Source: Larix sibirica (taxonomy: Eukaryota; Streptophyta; Pinopsida; Pinales; Pinaceae). Taken from it: a stretch of 12,131 bases of DNA. Positions 1 through 8,139 of this stretch are shown piece after piece. The stretch covers positions 48,387 to 60,517 of the forward strand of contig NWUY0300017323.1 in the NCBI GenBank assembly GCA_004151065.3. Direction: 5' to 3'. Within the stretch, counting starts at the first letter, position 1, and each line of letters begins with the position of its first letter. The translations under genes were made by a program, and so were the position numbers. Below the pieces are notes generated by a model. That model saw only the letters and a list, made by a program, of their open reading frames with translations. It did not search any database and was not told the DNA's origin.

Positions 1-120
1 GACAATGAAGCCAGGAGTGAGGTCCCAGATCCTGTTGAGAAGAGCTCTTTGGAAGGGATTTTCGTCCCACCTTTGCATGGTTTTGATGATATCTTCTTTA
101 ACTTTGTTAGTTCTTGTGTA
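1..120 (-). mobile_element. LINE-like fragment, open at the left edge, inside an intron of the DUF707 gene
   Basis: Read on the minus strand from 120 down to 1, there are 40 codons without a stop. They end in RALLNRIWDLTPGFIV. That pattern (a hydrophobic W..PGFI block expected to be followed by a 'W..WKERN' motif) resembles the linker between reverse transcriptase and RNase H in plant LINEs. Just upstream on the same strand the frame meets stops (about 130 and 150), so it is a decayed fragment. It lies downstream of the donor at 202-201 of the DUF707 gene and in the same sense, so it would be intronic. The ambiguous base at 155 lies between them. The family assignment is from motif memory only, because the diagnostic continuation is outside the window. 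Confidence 0.45.
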
Positions 121-202
121 CTACTCAGCCACATGGTTCTAGAGATCAGAGGAANATCCCCATGGGTACTTACTTACAAAAAAAAAAAGGGGTACTACAT
201 AC

Positions 203-693
203 CGGTTTGCATGGAAATTGTCAACTCCAAGATCCTCGTCCCAAAGGAAAATATACTTGTAGTCAGCAACTATATCTGGATGCAGGAAACGCTTTGCAAA
301 CCACCTACACGAGTAGTAATCTGTTGACTTAACATGAAAGATTTTGCTGCAAATATCCATCAAGGAGAGAAATAGATTTAACAGTATCATTACCACTTGG
401 TTTGATTGATTGCCACTACGTGAATAGCTCTATTGCTCCATTCCAAATCACTCCATTTATCTGTGACCCCGTCATAATGGAACAGCATCACTGTGAAGTT
501 CTTTGAAGGAAACTGGAAAATAAATTCCCATGTAATACCACCATCAGTTAGTCTAGAAAGAAAATGTAACACGTTGATAACTAACTAACTAACACATGCA
601 GCAACACACCTTCTGGACAATCTGATTTACATTCTCCTTCTGTTTTATTCCAACTGCAATGGCAAGCAAGTTCTGTGGACTCTTTACTCGTGA
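203..693 (-). CDS. DUF707 family protein, three internal exons (partial gene)
   Basis: Three minus-strand exons join in phase. Exon a is 693-610 (28 codons, acceptor TGTACAG, donor AAG|GTGTG). Exon b is 512-394 (acceptor TTTTCCAG, donor GTG|GTAATG, ends phase 2). Exon c is 304-203 (acceptor GTGTAG, donor CCG|GTATGT, ends phase 2). Together they encode about 101 residues without a stop. They include LLAIAVGIKQKENVNQIV, VMLFHYDG, the junction INQTKWWFAKRFLHPDIV and IFLWDEDLGVDNF, which I recognise as the conserved core of plant DUF707 proteins (PF05212, annotated as lysine-ketoglutarate reductase trans-splicing-related). Family members are often predicted membrane-anchored, and their biochemical role is not established; the WDEDLGV motif is acidic and glycosyltransferase-like (inference). 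The N-terminal exons should lie above 693 but I could not find them, so the preceding intron is probably long. The C-terminal exons lie below 1, beyond an intron that holds a LINE fragment. Clean frames and good splice sites suggest an intact gene. Confidence 0.85.
578..593. repeat. (TAAC)4 microsatellite
   Basis: Four perfect TAAC units within the intron between the first two visible DUF707 exons. Too short to have an evident role. Confidence 0.8.
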
Positions 694-823
694 CTGTACA
701 CACAGCAAAGGGACAAACAAAAATGATAATCATGAATTATATTTATGACAAAAAATTCAATTACTAATGAAGAAACTATCCAGCATTTATGGAAAGAGAG
801 TAATTGGGGTTTAATTTCAGGCA

Positions 824-843
824 CTCTCTCTCTCTCTCTCTCT
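824..843. repeat. (CT)10 microsatellite
   Basis: A perfect 20-base CT run lies upstream (in the gene's sense) of the first visible DUF707 exon, so probably in an intron. It is a likely length-polymorphic marker. Confidence 0.9.
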
Positions 844-1019
844 GCATGACCATTAATCGAAGGGCATGTCACTTCTGACAATTTATGGGGCTTCTTCCTT
901 TGATTTTTGTCTGGATTGTAGAAGAATCTTAGAGAATCCCCAAAATCCCATTTAGAAATATCCATACAATATTGTTTTTTATGCAGAAAAAGTGACAAAA
1001 CAAATAATCATTTATTCAT

Positions 1020-1690
1020 AGAATTCATATGCTAAGGATTCGTGGAAAGAAGTTAGAAGATTGTTGGCAGTGTGCATATATGGCATGGTTCATCGATTGC
1101 ATAGTGTTTTCGTCATTTCTGTGAGAAGCGTGAACTTAATAAATTCAGGGGCATTCCATATCTGGTTCTGCGGGGAATATGGCTGGCCAGGAACTCTCTC
1201 TTTGTAGATAAATATCTCCGGTTTTTTTAGACTTAAGCACATATACATGTATTAGCACAGAAGTTTTCAACTCAGGATTCTGTCTCAATTCCCAGGTAGA
1301 TTTCTGATGTTACTGTTGACAAATCCATGGCTTGGGCATATTTTGATGGTGCTTAGAGAGATTTTAGCAGCACTAATGGTGTTTTATTTCTGTCTGATGT
1401 ACATTTTATAAAGTTTAAAGCAGGATTAGGTGCTGGTTCAAACTTCAAAGTTCAAACAACTATGCCAAGTGCATGGCAATGAAACTTTTGATGAAATGTG
1501 CTTTGGGGCGTCAGGTGAAGGAGATTCGGAATAACAAGATTGAGCTCCATAGTATTATACTCAGGCCTCTACAAGATACTTTGAACGAGATCAGCTCAAA
1601 GAATTTGGCAACATGTACTATTGTTGAATAGCCTGAAAGCCATGGCTTGCAAGTCAGCTGAAATACTTTAGAGGAAATTCTCAACATATT
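1020..1690 (+). mobile_element. Decayed LINE 3' portion: linker plus RNase H domain
   Basis: Frame-by-frame reading gives, in order: a linker segment near 1148-1205 reading FRGIPYLVLRGIWLARN, typical of the block before RNase H in plant LINEs; a stretch at 1318-1350 reading DKSMAWAYFDGA, the start of an RNase H domain with its first catalytic Asp in the FDGA motif; FLSDVHFIKFKAGLGAGSN to about 1440; and, after a frame change near 1490, CALGRQVKEI and IELHSIILRPL up to about 1635. Stops interrupt it at 1354 (inside the FDGA.RG motif), near 1480 and near 1630. It has no reverse transcriptase upstream, so it is a truncated dead copy. Its sense is opposite to the DUF707 gene. The exact element ends are not visible. 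Confidence 0.7.
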
Positions 1691-2519
1691 TTATTATATC
1701 ATGTATCTACATGTCATTCATTGCTGCAGTTAATTTAGCAATTCACAGATTTCAAGGTATTTATCCTTGAGTTTCACCATGAATACCCAGACTCAGCACA
1801 TGAAATTTCCTAGTGGTGTTTCAACATTCATATTTGTAGCTGTTTATTTACAAATTTGCGCGTTCACAATTATATTTGTTACTTATGGCCAGAAACTGGA
1901 TTCAGAAAGCATGATGACATAAAGGGATGAATGCCACGAAGTTAAGATAGTGTGTATATTGTGGAAATAGGGCTACAGAATGCTCATGTTTCTCAGACTC
2001 GATGCCATGAATTCCTATTTTGAAAACGAGGTATTAATTAGTTGCATCAGGGATTTGCATATCAAGGTGAAATTATTGAAGTTATCCATGATCTATTTGA
2101 ATTTTTAATTGTTCATAGGTTAGAGCATTGAAAACTATGTCAGTGAGACAGCCAGAAAATGATGTCAATTATATATTGAAAAGATAAGCCTCTAAGATGA
2201 GGGAACCACATAAACTAGATTGGCAGTACTTACATATGAAGAGATGAGCTACAAGGTTAACACACAAACTAAACATCAGTTAAAAAATTCTCATGTGTTG
2301 CATTATAATTGGTTGAAATATAGTTGTGTTGATATTCATCCAAATGATTTCCAGGTTTATTGATATTTATCCTGGTGATAGTCATCCTATTTCTCTGTGT
2401 TGCAGTGTTCTAAGTGCAACTGTAAAACTCCATCCATAAAATCACCAAGACCCACTTCCCATAGGCCATGACGTAATGGTAAATTCGAATAAGAGTGAAT
2501 GATATTAATTAAATGTTAT
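1691..2519. other. Intergenic or intronic AT-rich DNA, no feature recognised
   Basis: There is no ORF of useful length on either strand and no splice-compatible DUF707 exon that I could identify. The first part may be the 3' tail of the preceding LINE, but no poly-A tail or target-site duplication is visible. The DUF707 N-terminal exons could lie here undetected. Confidence 0.5.
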
Positions 2520-2590
2520 TTTCATTATCCAAAGTAGACCGCAACCTTCAACCTTACCTGTTCAATAGCCCCGTGAGCCAGGGAGCAGGG

Positions 2591-2762
2591 GATCGATCGA
2601 GCAGGAGTAGGGCGAGGGCGCATAGCTGGGTGAGGAGTGATACAGGACGGTCGGCCCACCTCACTGCCGGATAGATGCTCAATTCCTGCAGTGATGTTGT
2701 CCACCTCATTGCCCGCCGGATTGAGTTGTAGGTGATCGATCGAGCAGAGCGAAGGGTGCATA
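2591..2762 (+). repeat. Pair of diverged direct repeats, about 143-bp period
   Basis: The 14-mer GATCGATCGAGCAG occurs exactly at 2591-2604 and at 2734-2747. In both copies similarity continues through a G/A-rich stretch ending in GCATAG (2619-2624 and 2758-2763), after which they diverge with a related G-rich sequence. Between them, CACCTC plus a nearby GCCGGAT also occurs twice (about 2657-2672 and 2702-2722). The block is clearly more GC-rich than its flanks. Confidence 0.7.
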
Positions 2763-2838
2763 GTTTGGGCGCGGGAGCTGTTTGGTGCAGTATCGGACTA
2801 TATCCAGGAATCCAAGTTCAAATTTTGGATCCATGCAT
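2757..2838 (+). repeat. tRNA-like / SINE-like segment
   Basis: Three features fit a decayed tRNA-derived sequence. First, 2775-2785 (GAGCTGTTTGG) resembles a pol III A box and tRNA D arm. Second, 2816-2824 (GTTCAAATT) resembles a B box, starting 41 bases after the A box. Third, the B box sits in a foldable T arm, CCAAG-TTCAAAT-TTTGG (2812-2828). Flanking sequence gives only a partial acceptor stem (5 of 7 pairs by my alignment) and the anticodon stem is weak. It is therefore unlikely to be a working tRNA gene. A SINE head or tRNA relic is the better reading; chance similarity cannot be excluded. Confidence 0.35.
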
Positions 2839-2885
2839 TAACTACATTGAGGTGGTGGTTGGAGTGGAGTGCATTAATGCATGGA
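2830..2885. repeat. 12-bp perfect inverted repeat, 32-base loop
   Basis: TCCATGCATTAA at 2830-2841 is the exact reverse complement of TTAATGCATGGA at 2874-2885. The right arm overlaps a 12-base perfect palindrome, TGCATTAATGCA (2870-2881). The left arm abuts the tRNA-like T arm. It could form a hairpin in RNA, be a relic of a small element, or be coincidental. Confidence 0.75.
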
Positions 2886-2926
2886 GGTCGACTGCATGGG
2901 GACCCGCAGCGCCTGATCAGAGAGTC

Positions 2927-2985
2927 GGAGTCAGAGGTTGGACGGAGACGGAGGTGCTTGCCGGAGTCGGAGGTCGAACGGAAAC
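2927..2985 (+). repeat. Two 23-bp direct repeats, 36-bp period
   Basis: The sequence at 2927-2949 (starting GGAGTCAGAGG) recurs at 2963-2985 (starting GGAGTCGGAGG) with 4 mismatches in 23 positions. It belongs to the same GC-richer block as the repeats at 2591-2762. The 136-codon plus-strand ORF that crosses it looks like a composition artefact. Confidence 0.7.
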
Positions 2986-2999
2986 AGAGGGAACACCGT

Positions 3000-4218
3000 T
3001 AAGGATCTCTCGACAACACCTAGTGGGCCCCAGGTGCATATCTTCGAGAGAATATCCCACCCCATTAAAAAATAATCGACAGTATGCCATGAAGAGGCAC
3101 ACAAGAAATGGAAGAAGCACTGACACATCGAACAAAAGATAGGATAAACCATCGACGATGCATTAAATAAGGGGGAATAAACGAATAATATAAAAAAGAA
3201 GGATCCCACTCTGTCACACACCATTCATTCATTTTACAATAATAAATATGGAGTGCATCAAGAGAATTAGGAGAAGTCGTTGACCTGGAATGTGCACAAC
3301 CCCCACATCGAATCAAGGTGGGATCAACCATTCATCCAGTTAAGAGTTTTTCTTTTTTTGGGTTTAATTTCACCTAGGATCAAGTAGTTTGTTGCCTTAA
3401 ATAGATTTTTTTAGTCACGTCTCATTTATAACGACAGGGACATGCTTCCATTGGCTGATTAACCCATAACAATCACCTTGACTCCTGGAAGATAACCTTT
3501 TCACGACCTTGAACCTAGAGTCCCTGATTGACCCACAAGATGATCGTTTTTTTCTCATATGGGGAGTCACATATTTGTTAACTCGTCGAAGGGAGTTGAC
3601 CCTTTAACCTAGACTTGTTGAAAACAACATTCACAAGTATTCATAAATTAAGAGTTTTATCTTTGTATAAGCTTCCCCCAAATGGAATACTCCTTGATAA
3701 CTAAACCAACCCTTAATAACACTTCCAAAAGGCGATTTTGATTTCTTCTCGTCTAGGTCATCATCAAGGGGTATCGTCGAAAAAAACGTTTGCATAGGGA
3801 CCCTCCACCTATGATAGATTCATCATCATGATCACTTGAATATAGATAGATCACTATGAATTGGTTCCATCCAAGTGCAGGGATGACACATCCCTTCTTC
3901 TTTCTTGCATCGTTGGCATTCATTTAATAAAATTTGAACTCTAAGGTGGGATCAAATGATTTCATCATAAATTTAGCATGAGTTTGATTGGATTAATCCG
4001 TAATGGATTCTAGGTTTTATTGCAACCTCATACACTAGCAATATCTCTTTTTAGCTAACTGGGTGTTTAAAATAACCATGGCTTGAGGTGTTGGGAAAGT
4101 TGTAGCTTGGATATTTGTTTGTCTGGTCTTATTTGTAAGTTTTTGTGTACTTTATAATACTATACATTGAATATGATTATGGTTACGATGATTCACAGGA
4201 AGACTTTATGTCTCATCA
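3000..4218. other. Long non-coding stretch, possibly repeat or LTR-derived
   Basis: No gene is recognised on either strand. A weakly similar pair of segments (about 3122-3156 and 3303-3336) shares the ACATCGAA core followed by a GGAT-AACCAT pattern, and CCCACATCGAA at 3302-3312 resembles a motif common in plant repeats. The position just upstream of the gag-like remnant fits a 5' LTR or leader, but I see no pair of LTRs, no TG...CA ends I can trust and no convincing primer-binding site. Confidence 0.4.
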
Positions 4219-5150
4219 ATGGACCAAGATCTAGACCAAAGTTGTCAAGAACATTTCATCGAAAGAAGAAATGGCCAAATAGAAGGGGGGATCAAGCCTA
4301 ATTTTGCAATATGATGACACTAAAAGCGACACAAAATCAAGACCAAAGTATTGTTGGGGTGAAATCTATCAATTTTTTAAGATGGAAAAATACCATAGTC
4401 TTGTTTCAAGAAACAAGGAAGACCTACCTATATATAGGAACATCAAGAGATCTGGCCTTCATACAATAGTTGGAAGATCTGAATTCTTCCCATGTGCTAA
4501 GGTGATCGAATGGTTGCTTCTGAATGTGGATTTCAACAACAAAACTATCAAAAATTCCACTAGCAAAGTCATTACTTCGTTCCAGCCACCCATGTTGAAC
4601 AATTGCCACATGTTTCAATTTTTAGAGATTAATTTAACACCTGAGTGGCTCAACACACTAAAGATTGATTATATGATGTTTATAAGGAAAGCATGGGTTA
4701 AAAACATGAAACTTCGACTGAGAGAAGATGGTATTTATCAAACGTAGCTATTGAGATTACCTTACAGGATTGTTGTAGCTCTCTTGTGTAGGTTGTACGG
4801 TGAACATGATGCATCACATTTTCAGATAGGATGGTTACCCTTATTCTATCATGTTACCTTGCTAGGCACAAAGTTCAACTGAGATACTATAATTTCATCA
4901 AGCTGGTGGATGCAGTCATAAACGTGCAAGCCAATCTGGCTAGGAAACAATCTAAGTTTCATATGTCTTCTTATCCATTAAATGTGGTATGTACTACGAC
5001 TATTTTCCTTGGTATGTGATGGAAATGGACACCTACAGAACCCCTGATGCATGTTTATTTCCAAGCATTATGGGAGCATAAATATGTCAGCAACTATAAG
5101 TAGATCTGTTAACAATTCATAATGCCCTTATATGTAATTATACATAAAAA
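4219..5150 (+). pseudogene. Gag-like remnant, N-terminal globular part
   Basis: A start at 4219 opens about 31 codons, closed by a TGA near 4312. The reading then continues in another frame from 4304 to 4881, interrupted by one TAG at 4745 and a TGA near 4880. The segment has stretches such as YRIVVALLCRLYGEHDASHF (4765-4824). From about 4885 the sense passes to the frame of 4831, giving KFHMSSYPLNVVC, and after a stop at 5017-5019, WKWTP and VYFQALWEHKY to about 5095. At least two frameshifts and several stops make it non-functional. The 147-codon ORF at 4304-4747 is a surviving fragment, not a gene. Confidence 0.55.
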
Positions 5151-6143
5151 AATGGATAAATGCATGTCAAGCAAAGCAATTGACGAGGTGACCAAGTTGG
5201 CAGATTAGTTTTTGATTGAGAGAGGCACCTACTTGCGTATCTATCAAGGTTTGCAAGAACTGTACATAATGCTCAAGTACATCACATAACACATGGTTTT
5301 GAAGGAGATAGTAAGGTAGAATTTCATCAACAGAATTGGGATCATCTTAGCTAAGGACCAAAAGGTTTCATGGCCACCTTTACCTATATTTATAGGAGCT
5401 TACAACATGGCCCGATTCAAGGAAGTTGATGAGTTAATAAAGGATGCAAATTTCTTTCATTTTGGTGAGGAAAAGTTTGGATGAAATGACAAAAAGAATA
5501 AGGTTTTAAATCATTGCTCATCCGTGAAGTTTAATTGGCCTTAAAGTGATGAATAATTTGCGGTGGAGGATACCTTCATACGATCCAAAACCCTAGAATA
5601 ATTAACTATAAGAATGAAAAAGGAAAAAAGCTCAACCTCATGGAAGTCTACAATTGAGAAACGAAAGAAAGAAAATCAAGTAGAGGAAGTACCCCAGAAA
5701 GAAGTCCAGATAAGAGCTCAGGAAAAGGTAAAATAATTTTTGAAGTAAGTAGAATAATCACAAAGAAAAATAGATGAATACCTAAAGAGAAAATCTTATG
5801 AACAAAGTTGAGCAGAATCCTGGCAGAGGAAAAAAGATGAAATATTTGAGGAGGAAACACGAAGAAAGAGAGGATAATAAGAGAAAGAACGAAAAAAGAA
5901 AGAAAGGCTGGCAGAATAAAGAGGAAGGTTGAGGAGGAACAAAAAAAATAGGAAGAGGCTTGATAGAGGAAACAACAGGAAGAGAAAGAGCGGCGAGAGA
6001 AAGAGAAACACGGAAAATTTTAGAAAAAGGTTGAGGAAGAACTTGAACAACAAGATGAAGCTCATGACAATGGTGGACAATATATGGATGTAGAAATAAC
6101 TACCACAAGTTCAAATGTCATGCTCATTGGTGAACACTATCAT
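5146..6143 (+). pseudogene. Gag-like remnant, middle part with Lys/Glu-rich charged region
   Basis: One frame runs about 258 codons from 5146 to 5919 without any indel, though punctured by 14 in-frame stops between 5206 and 5919 (10 TAA, 2 TAG, 2 TGA by my count). It includes VSWPPLPIFIGAYNMARFKE (5368-5427) and FFHFGEEKFG, then from about 5610 a strongly charged K/E/R/Q-rich stretch. A single frameshift near 5920 moves the charged reading to a second frame (5922-6143), which ends in an acidic, Thr/Ser-rich tail. The charged part is probably a long helix. The minus-strand Phe/Leu-rich ORFs here are its shadow. Confidence 0.55.
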
Positions 6144-6203
6144 TGATGGAATTAGGGATAGGCCTGTACACGCCCTCAAAGGAGGATTCTATGGCGAAAC
6201 TAA

Positions 6204-6893
6204 GATACTTCATTTTTTATAAACGGGATTAGACAAATTGTGGAAAGAACTCATAAGAAATTGAAGTTGTCCACACAACCAGAAATGGAGATAACTATCG
6301 AAACACCAATCATCACAGGCATAGATCAAGCACTCTCTCTTGTAACCTTAAGAAATATCGCAATTTCCATGGCTACTGATTTTAATGTACAACATTTAAA
6401 TGACCATCTAGACAAGGCGCAGAGCAAGATTGAGATTTTGGAAAACCAAATTCTAGAGGCCTAAATGGAGAGAATAGAATTGCAACATGAATATGATGCA
6501 ATACTCATTGAAAAATAAACATTGGCAACTCAAGTGGAGAGCCTACATGATGAAAAGGAAGCATGTAATGCTCAAGTAGAAATCTTGGAGGCTAAAAATG
6601 GAACACTAGCAACCCAAGTGGAAATTTTGTAGGGTGAAAGGGACGCATTAGTAGCTGAAGAGGTAAGTTATGAAGTTGAGAAACATATTCTAGTAACATT
6701 TCAGATGTGTGCCACCTCGTTGCAACAAGATTTATTCCATATGTAGGAACAAGTTATAGAGCAAGTCCTAGAATTGTAGAGTATCAAGACGACATTAAAA
6801 GTTGTAATTGAAGAAGCCCAAAAGTAGGACATCAAGATCGATGTGATTTAAGTTAAATATGGATTGCATAATCACTTGGAAATAGTTGGTAAC
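6204..6893 (+). pseudogene. Gag-like remnant, coiled-coil part
   Basis: From 6204 a single frame is kept for 690 bases with no indel, closed by TGA at 6894-6896. From about 6350 it shows heptad-like spacing of Leu/Ile/Val with many Gln and Glu, for example IEILENQILEA, LATQVESLHDEKEA and AQVEILEAKN. Seven in-frame stops interrupt it: TAA at 6462, 6516 and 6849, and TAG at 6630, 6744, 6777 and 6825. Most fall where Gln would suit the coil. The 74-codon ORF at 6240-6464 is just its first unbroken piece (GTG start, preceded by further sense codons). Expected structure: a long dimeric coiled coil. Confidence 0.6.
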
Positions 6894-6929
6894 TGAGACA
6901 CCCTCAAACTTTCCCAGTCAGGCTCTCTA

Positions 6930-7395
6930 GGAAACTTAGTTTGATCATGCCACCACAGCCAATTGCAGGAAAGATGGATTATCTTTACAAAGAGAAGATG
7001 CTTCATCATTAGAGAAATGTTAAAGGATGAATCTAGGGATAGTTAAGGTAATGGAAATATGCCAAATCCCATCCCTAGGAACCATCAATGATCCTACACC
7101 TAAAGAACAGAGAATAGCTAACTTAAGAAAGATAAAGGATGGCAAGGATGCAATCATCAAGGTTTTTTCACAGGTCACATGCCAAACATTGGAAAGCAAT
7201 GTCACAGTTCCTACTCGTGAGATACATCTATTGACTGCATGTAATACATCATGTACTAGAGGGTTGCCCAGATTAAATGAAGAAGCACACGAAGTCTCTT
7301 TGAGCATCCTTAGACCACATTATCTCAATATTAACATGTATGATTTTGAATTTTGGGACTCATTTATGGGGTCGAGAGGAATTACCCCTCCTTGA
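6930..7395 (+). pseudogene. Gag-like remnant, C-terminal part
   Basis: After a frame change the sense resumes around 6930 with LIMPPQPIAGKMDYLYKEKM and continues, after another shift, in the 122-codon ORF 7027-7395. This ends in a stretch reading DFEFWDSFMGSRGITPP and a stop. The terminal block looks conserved (aromatic, then Gly/Pro-rich), as expected for the true end of the protein. I do not recognise a named domain. It sits in the same sense and order as the coiled-coil part, and no other coding sequence follows for over 700 bases. Confidence 0.5.
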
Positions 7396-8139
7396 AATAA
7401 GGTAATACATAATTTCTTTTATTTTTTTTTGGAGAAAAGTGAGACTCAAAAAAGACAAATCACTAAGGACCTCAAAAGTCATAATCGACAAAGAGGGATT
7501 TGAAGAGTCTCTAAGAAATTACTTGTAAATGTTATAAAGCAAAGAAGAATGGAGGCTAATGGAGGACTTTTGGCTTATTGATTTTTGCTTGCCCTTTTTT
7601 TTAAGAACTGCTTCTTGTTTAATGAGAAGGAGAATCCACTAGGTTGGAGTTTTGCACAAGAATATTGATGTCATGTGAATGAATGTATCTAAATTATTCG
7701 AGCTTTATCTCATGCGGTTATGCAGTAAGATCGTTTTAGATTTTTGAATGTGATTTTCCTATAGTTTTTTGTTTCTTGTTGTGTATATGATATTTCTATT
7801 GTATATTTTCTTTCTACAAGTTGTGAATTTGGAATGTTGTGAATACTAAGATTGTTCTTATATTTATATTTCATTCTATTATTGTTATTTGCTTCTAAAA
7901 TACAACTATCTGAAATTGGAATATGGACGTTCAATGTTATTTAATTGCTCGTTTCTTTTAAATCTCACTCCTAGCTAGGATAGGTTAACATAGTTAAAGA
8001 ATTGCATTTAGATTAGCTCATACTACATTTCATTCTTTAAAATAAAGGCCTAAATGATGGATTGAGCCGTAACCAATGAAACCCAAAACCAATGAATGGT
8101 AGCTAGGCCAAATCCAGACAGGTTCCATATTCCAAACGA
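7396..8139. other. Non-coding AT-rich stretch after the gag-like remnant
   Basis: It has T-rich runs (about 7417-7430 and 7596-7604) and no ORF worth reporting. The 74-codon minus-strand ORF at 7710-7934 has AT-rich low-complexity coding. It is probably the 3' untranslated or LTR part of the gag-like element, followed by the junction with the next LINE. No polypurine tract or LTR end could be fixed with confidence. Confidence 0.45.

Larger units (their letters stand above)
4219..7395 (+). mobile_element. Decayed gag-like coding region of an unnamed plant repeat family
   Basis: About 3.2 kb can be read in sense orientation as one broken protein of roughly 1,000 codons. In order it has a globular N-terminal part (4219-5150), a further globular part running into a Lys/Glu-rich charged part (5146-6143), a coiled-coil part (6204-6893) and a C-terminal part (about 6930-7395). 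The order (globular, charged, coiled coil) and the isolation from any pol domain suggest a gag-like or structural protein of a retroelement, perhaps non-autonomous. It resembles hypothetical repeat-encoded proteins I associate with gymnosperms, but I cannot name a family. No zinc knuckle, protease, integrase or reverse transcriptase is visible in or after it. LTRs were not found, so an old captured host gene is a weaker alternative. Confidence 0.55.

Noticed and set aside
684-998. 104-codon minus-strand ORF upstream of the DUF707 exons
   Set aside because: It contains the (CT)10 microsatellite read as repeated Arg-Glu, runs over the acceptor at 695-694 in a different frame from the exon, and shows no DUF707 similarity. 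It is most likely intron.
2757-2838. Functional tRNA gene
   Set aside because: The anticodon stem does not form, the acceptor stem has mismatches, and the B box ends in T where C is expected. It is kept only as a tRNA-like or SINE-like segment.
2732-3142. 136-codon plus-strand ORF and overlapping minus-strand ORFs at 2525-3331
   Set aside because: They lie in the GC-richer repeat block and cross its direct and inverted repeats. They match no domain I know, and opposite-strand ORFs cover the same bases equally well.
4304-4747. 147-codon ORF as a stand-alone gene
   Set aside because: Its sense continues past the TAG at 4745 in the same frame and then in other frames for nearly 3 kb, so it is only the longest unbroken piece of a decayed coding region.
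5648-6080. Minus-strand Phe/Leu/Ser-rich ORFs that look like membrane proteins
   Set aside because: They are the complement of the Lys/Glu-rich (AAG/GAA) plus-strand coding, and the hydrophobicity is a composition effect.
7710-7934. 74-codon minus-strand ORF
   Set aside because: It is Asn/Lys/Tyr/Ile-rich from plain AT-rich sequence, with no domain and no neighbours supporting a gene.
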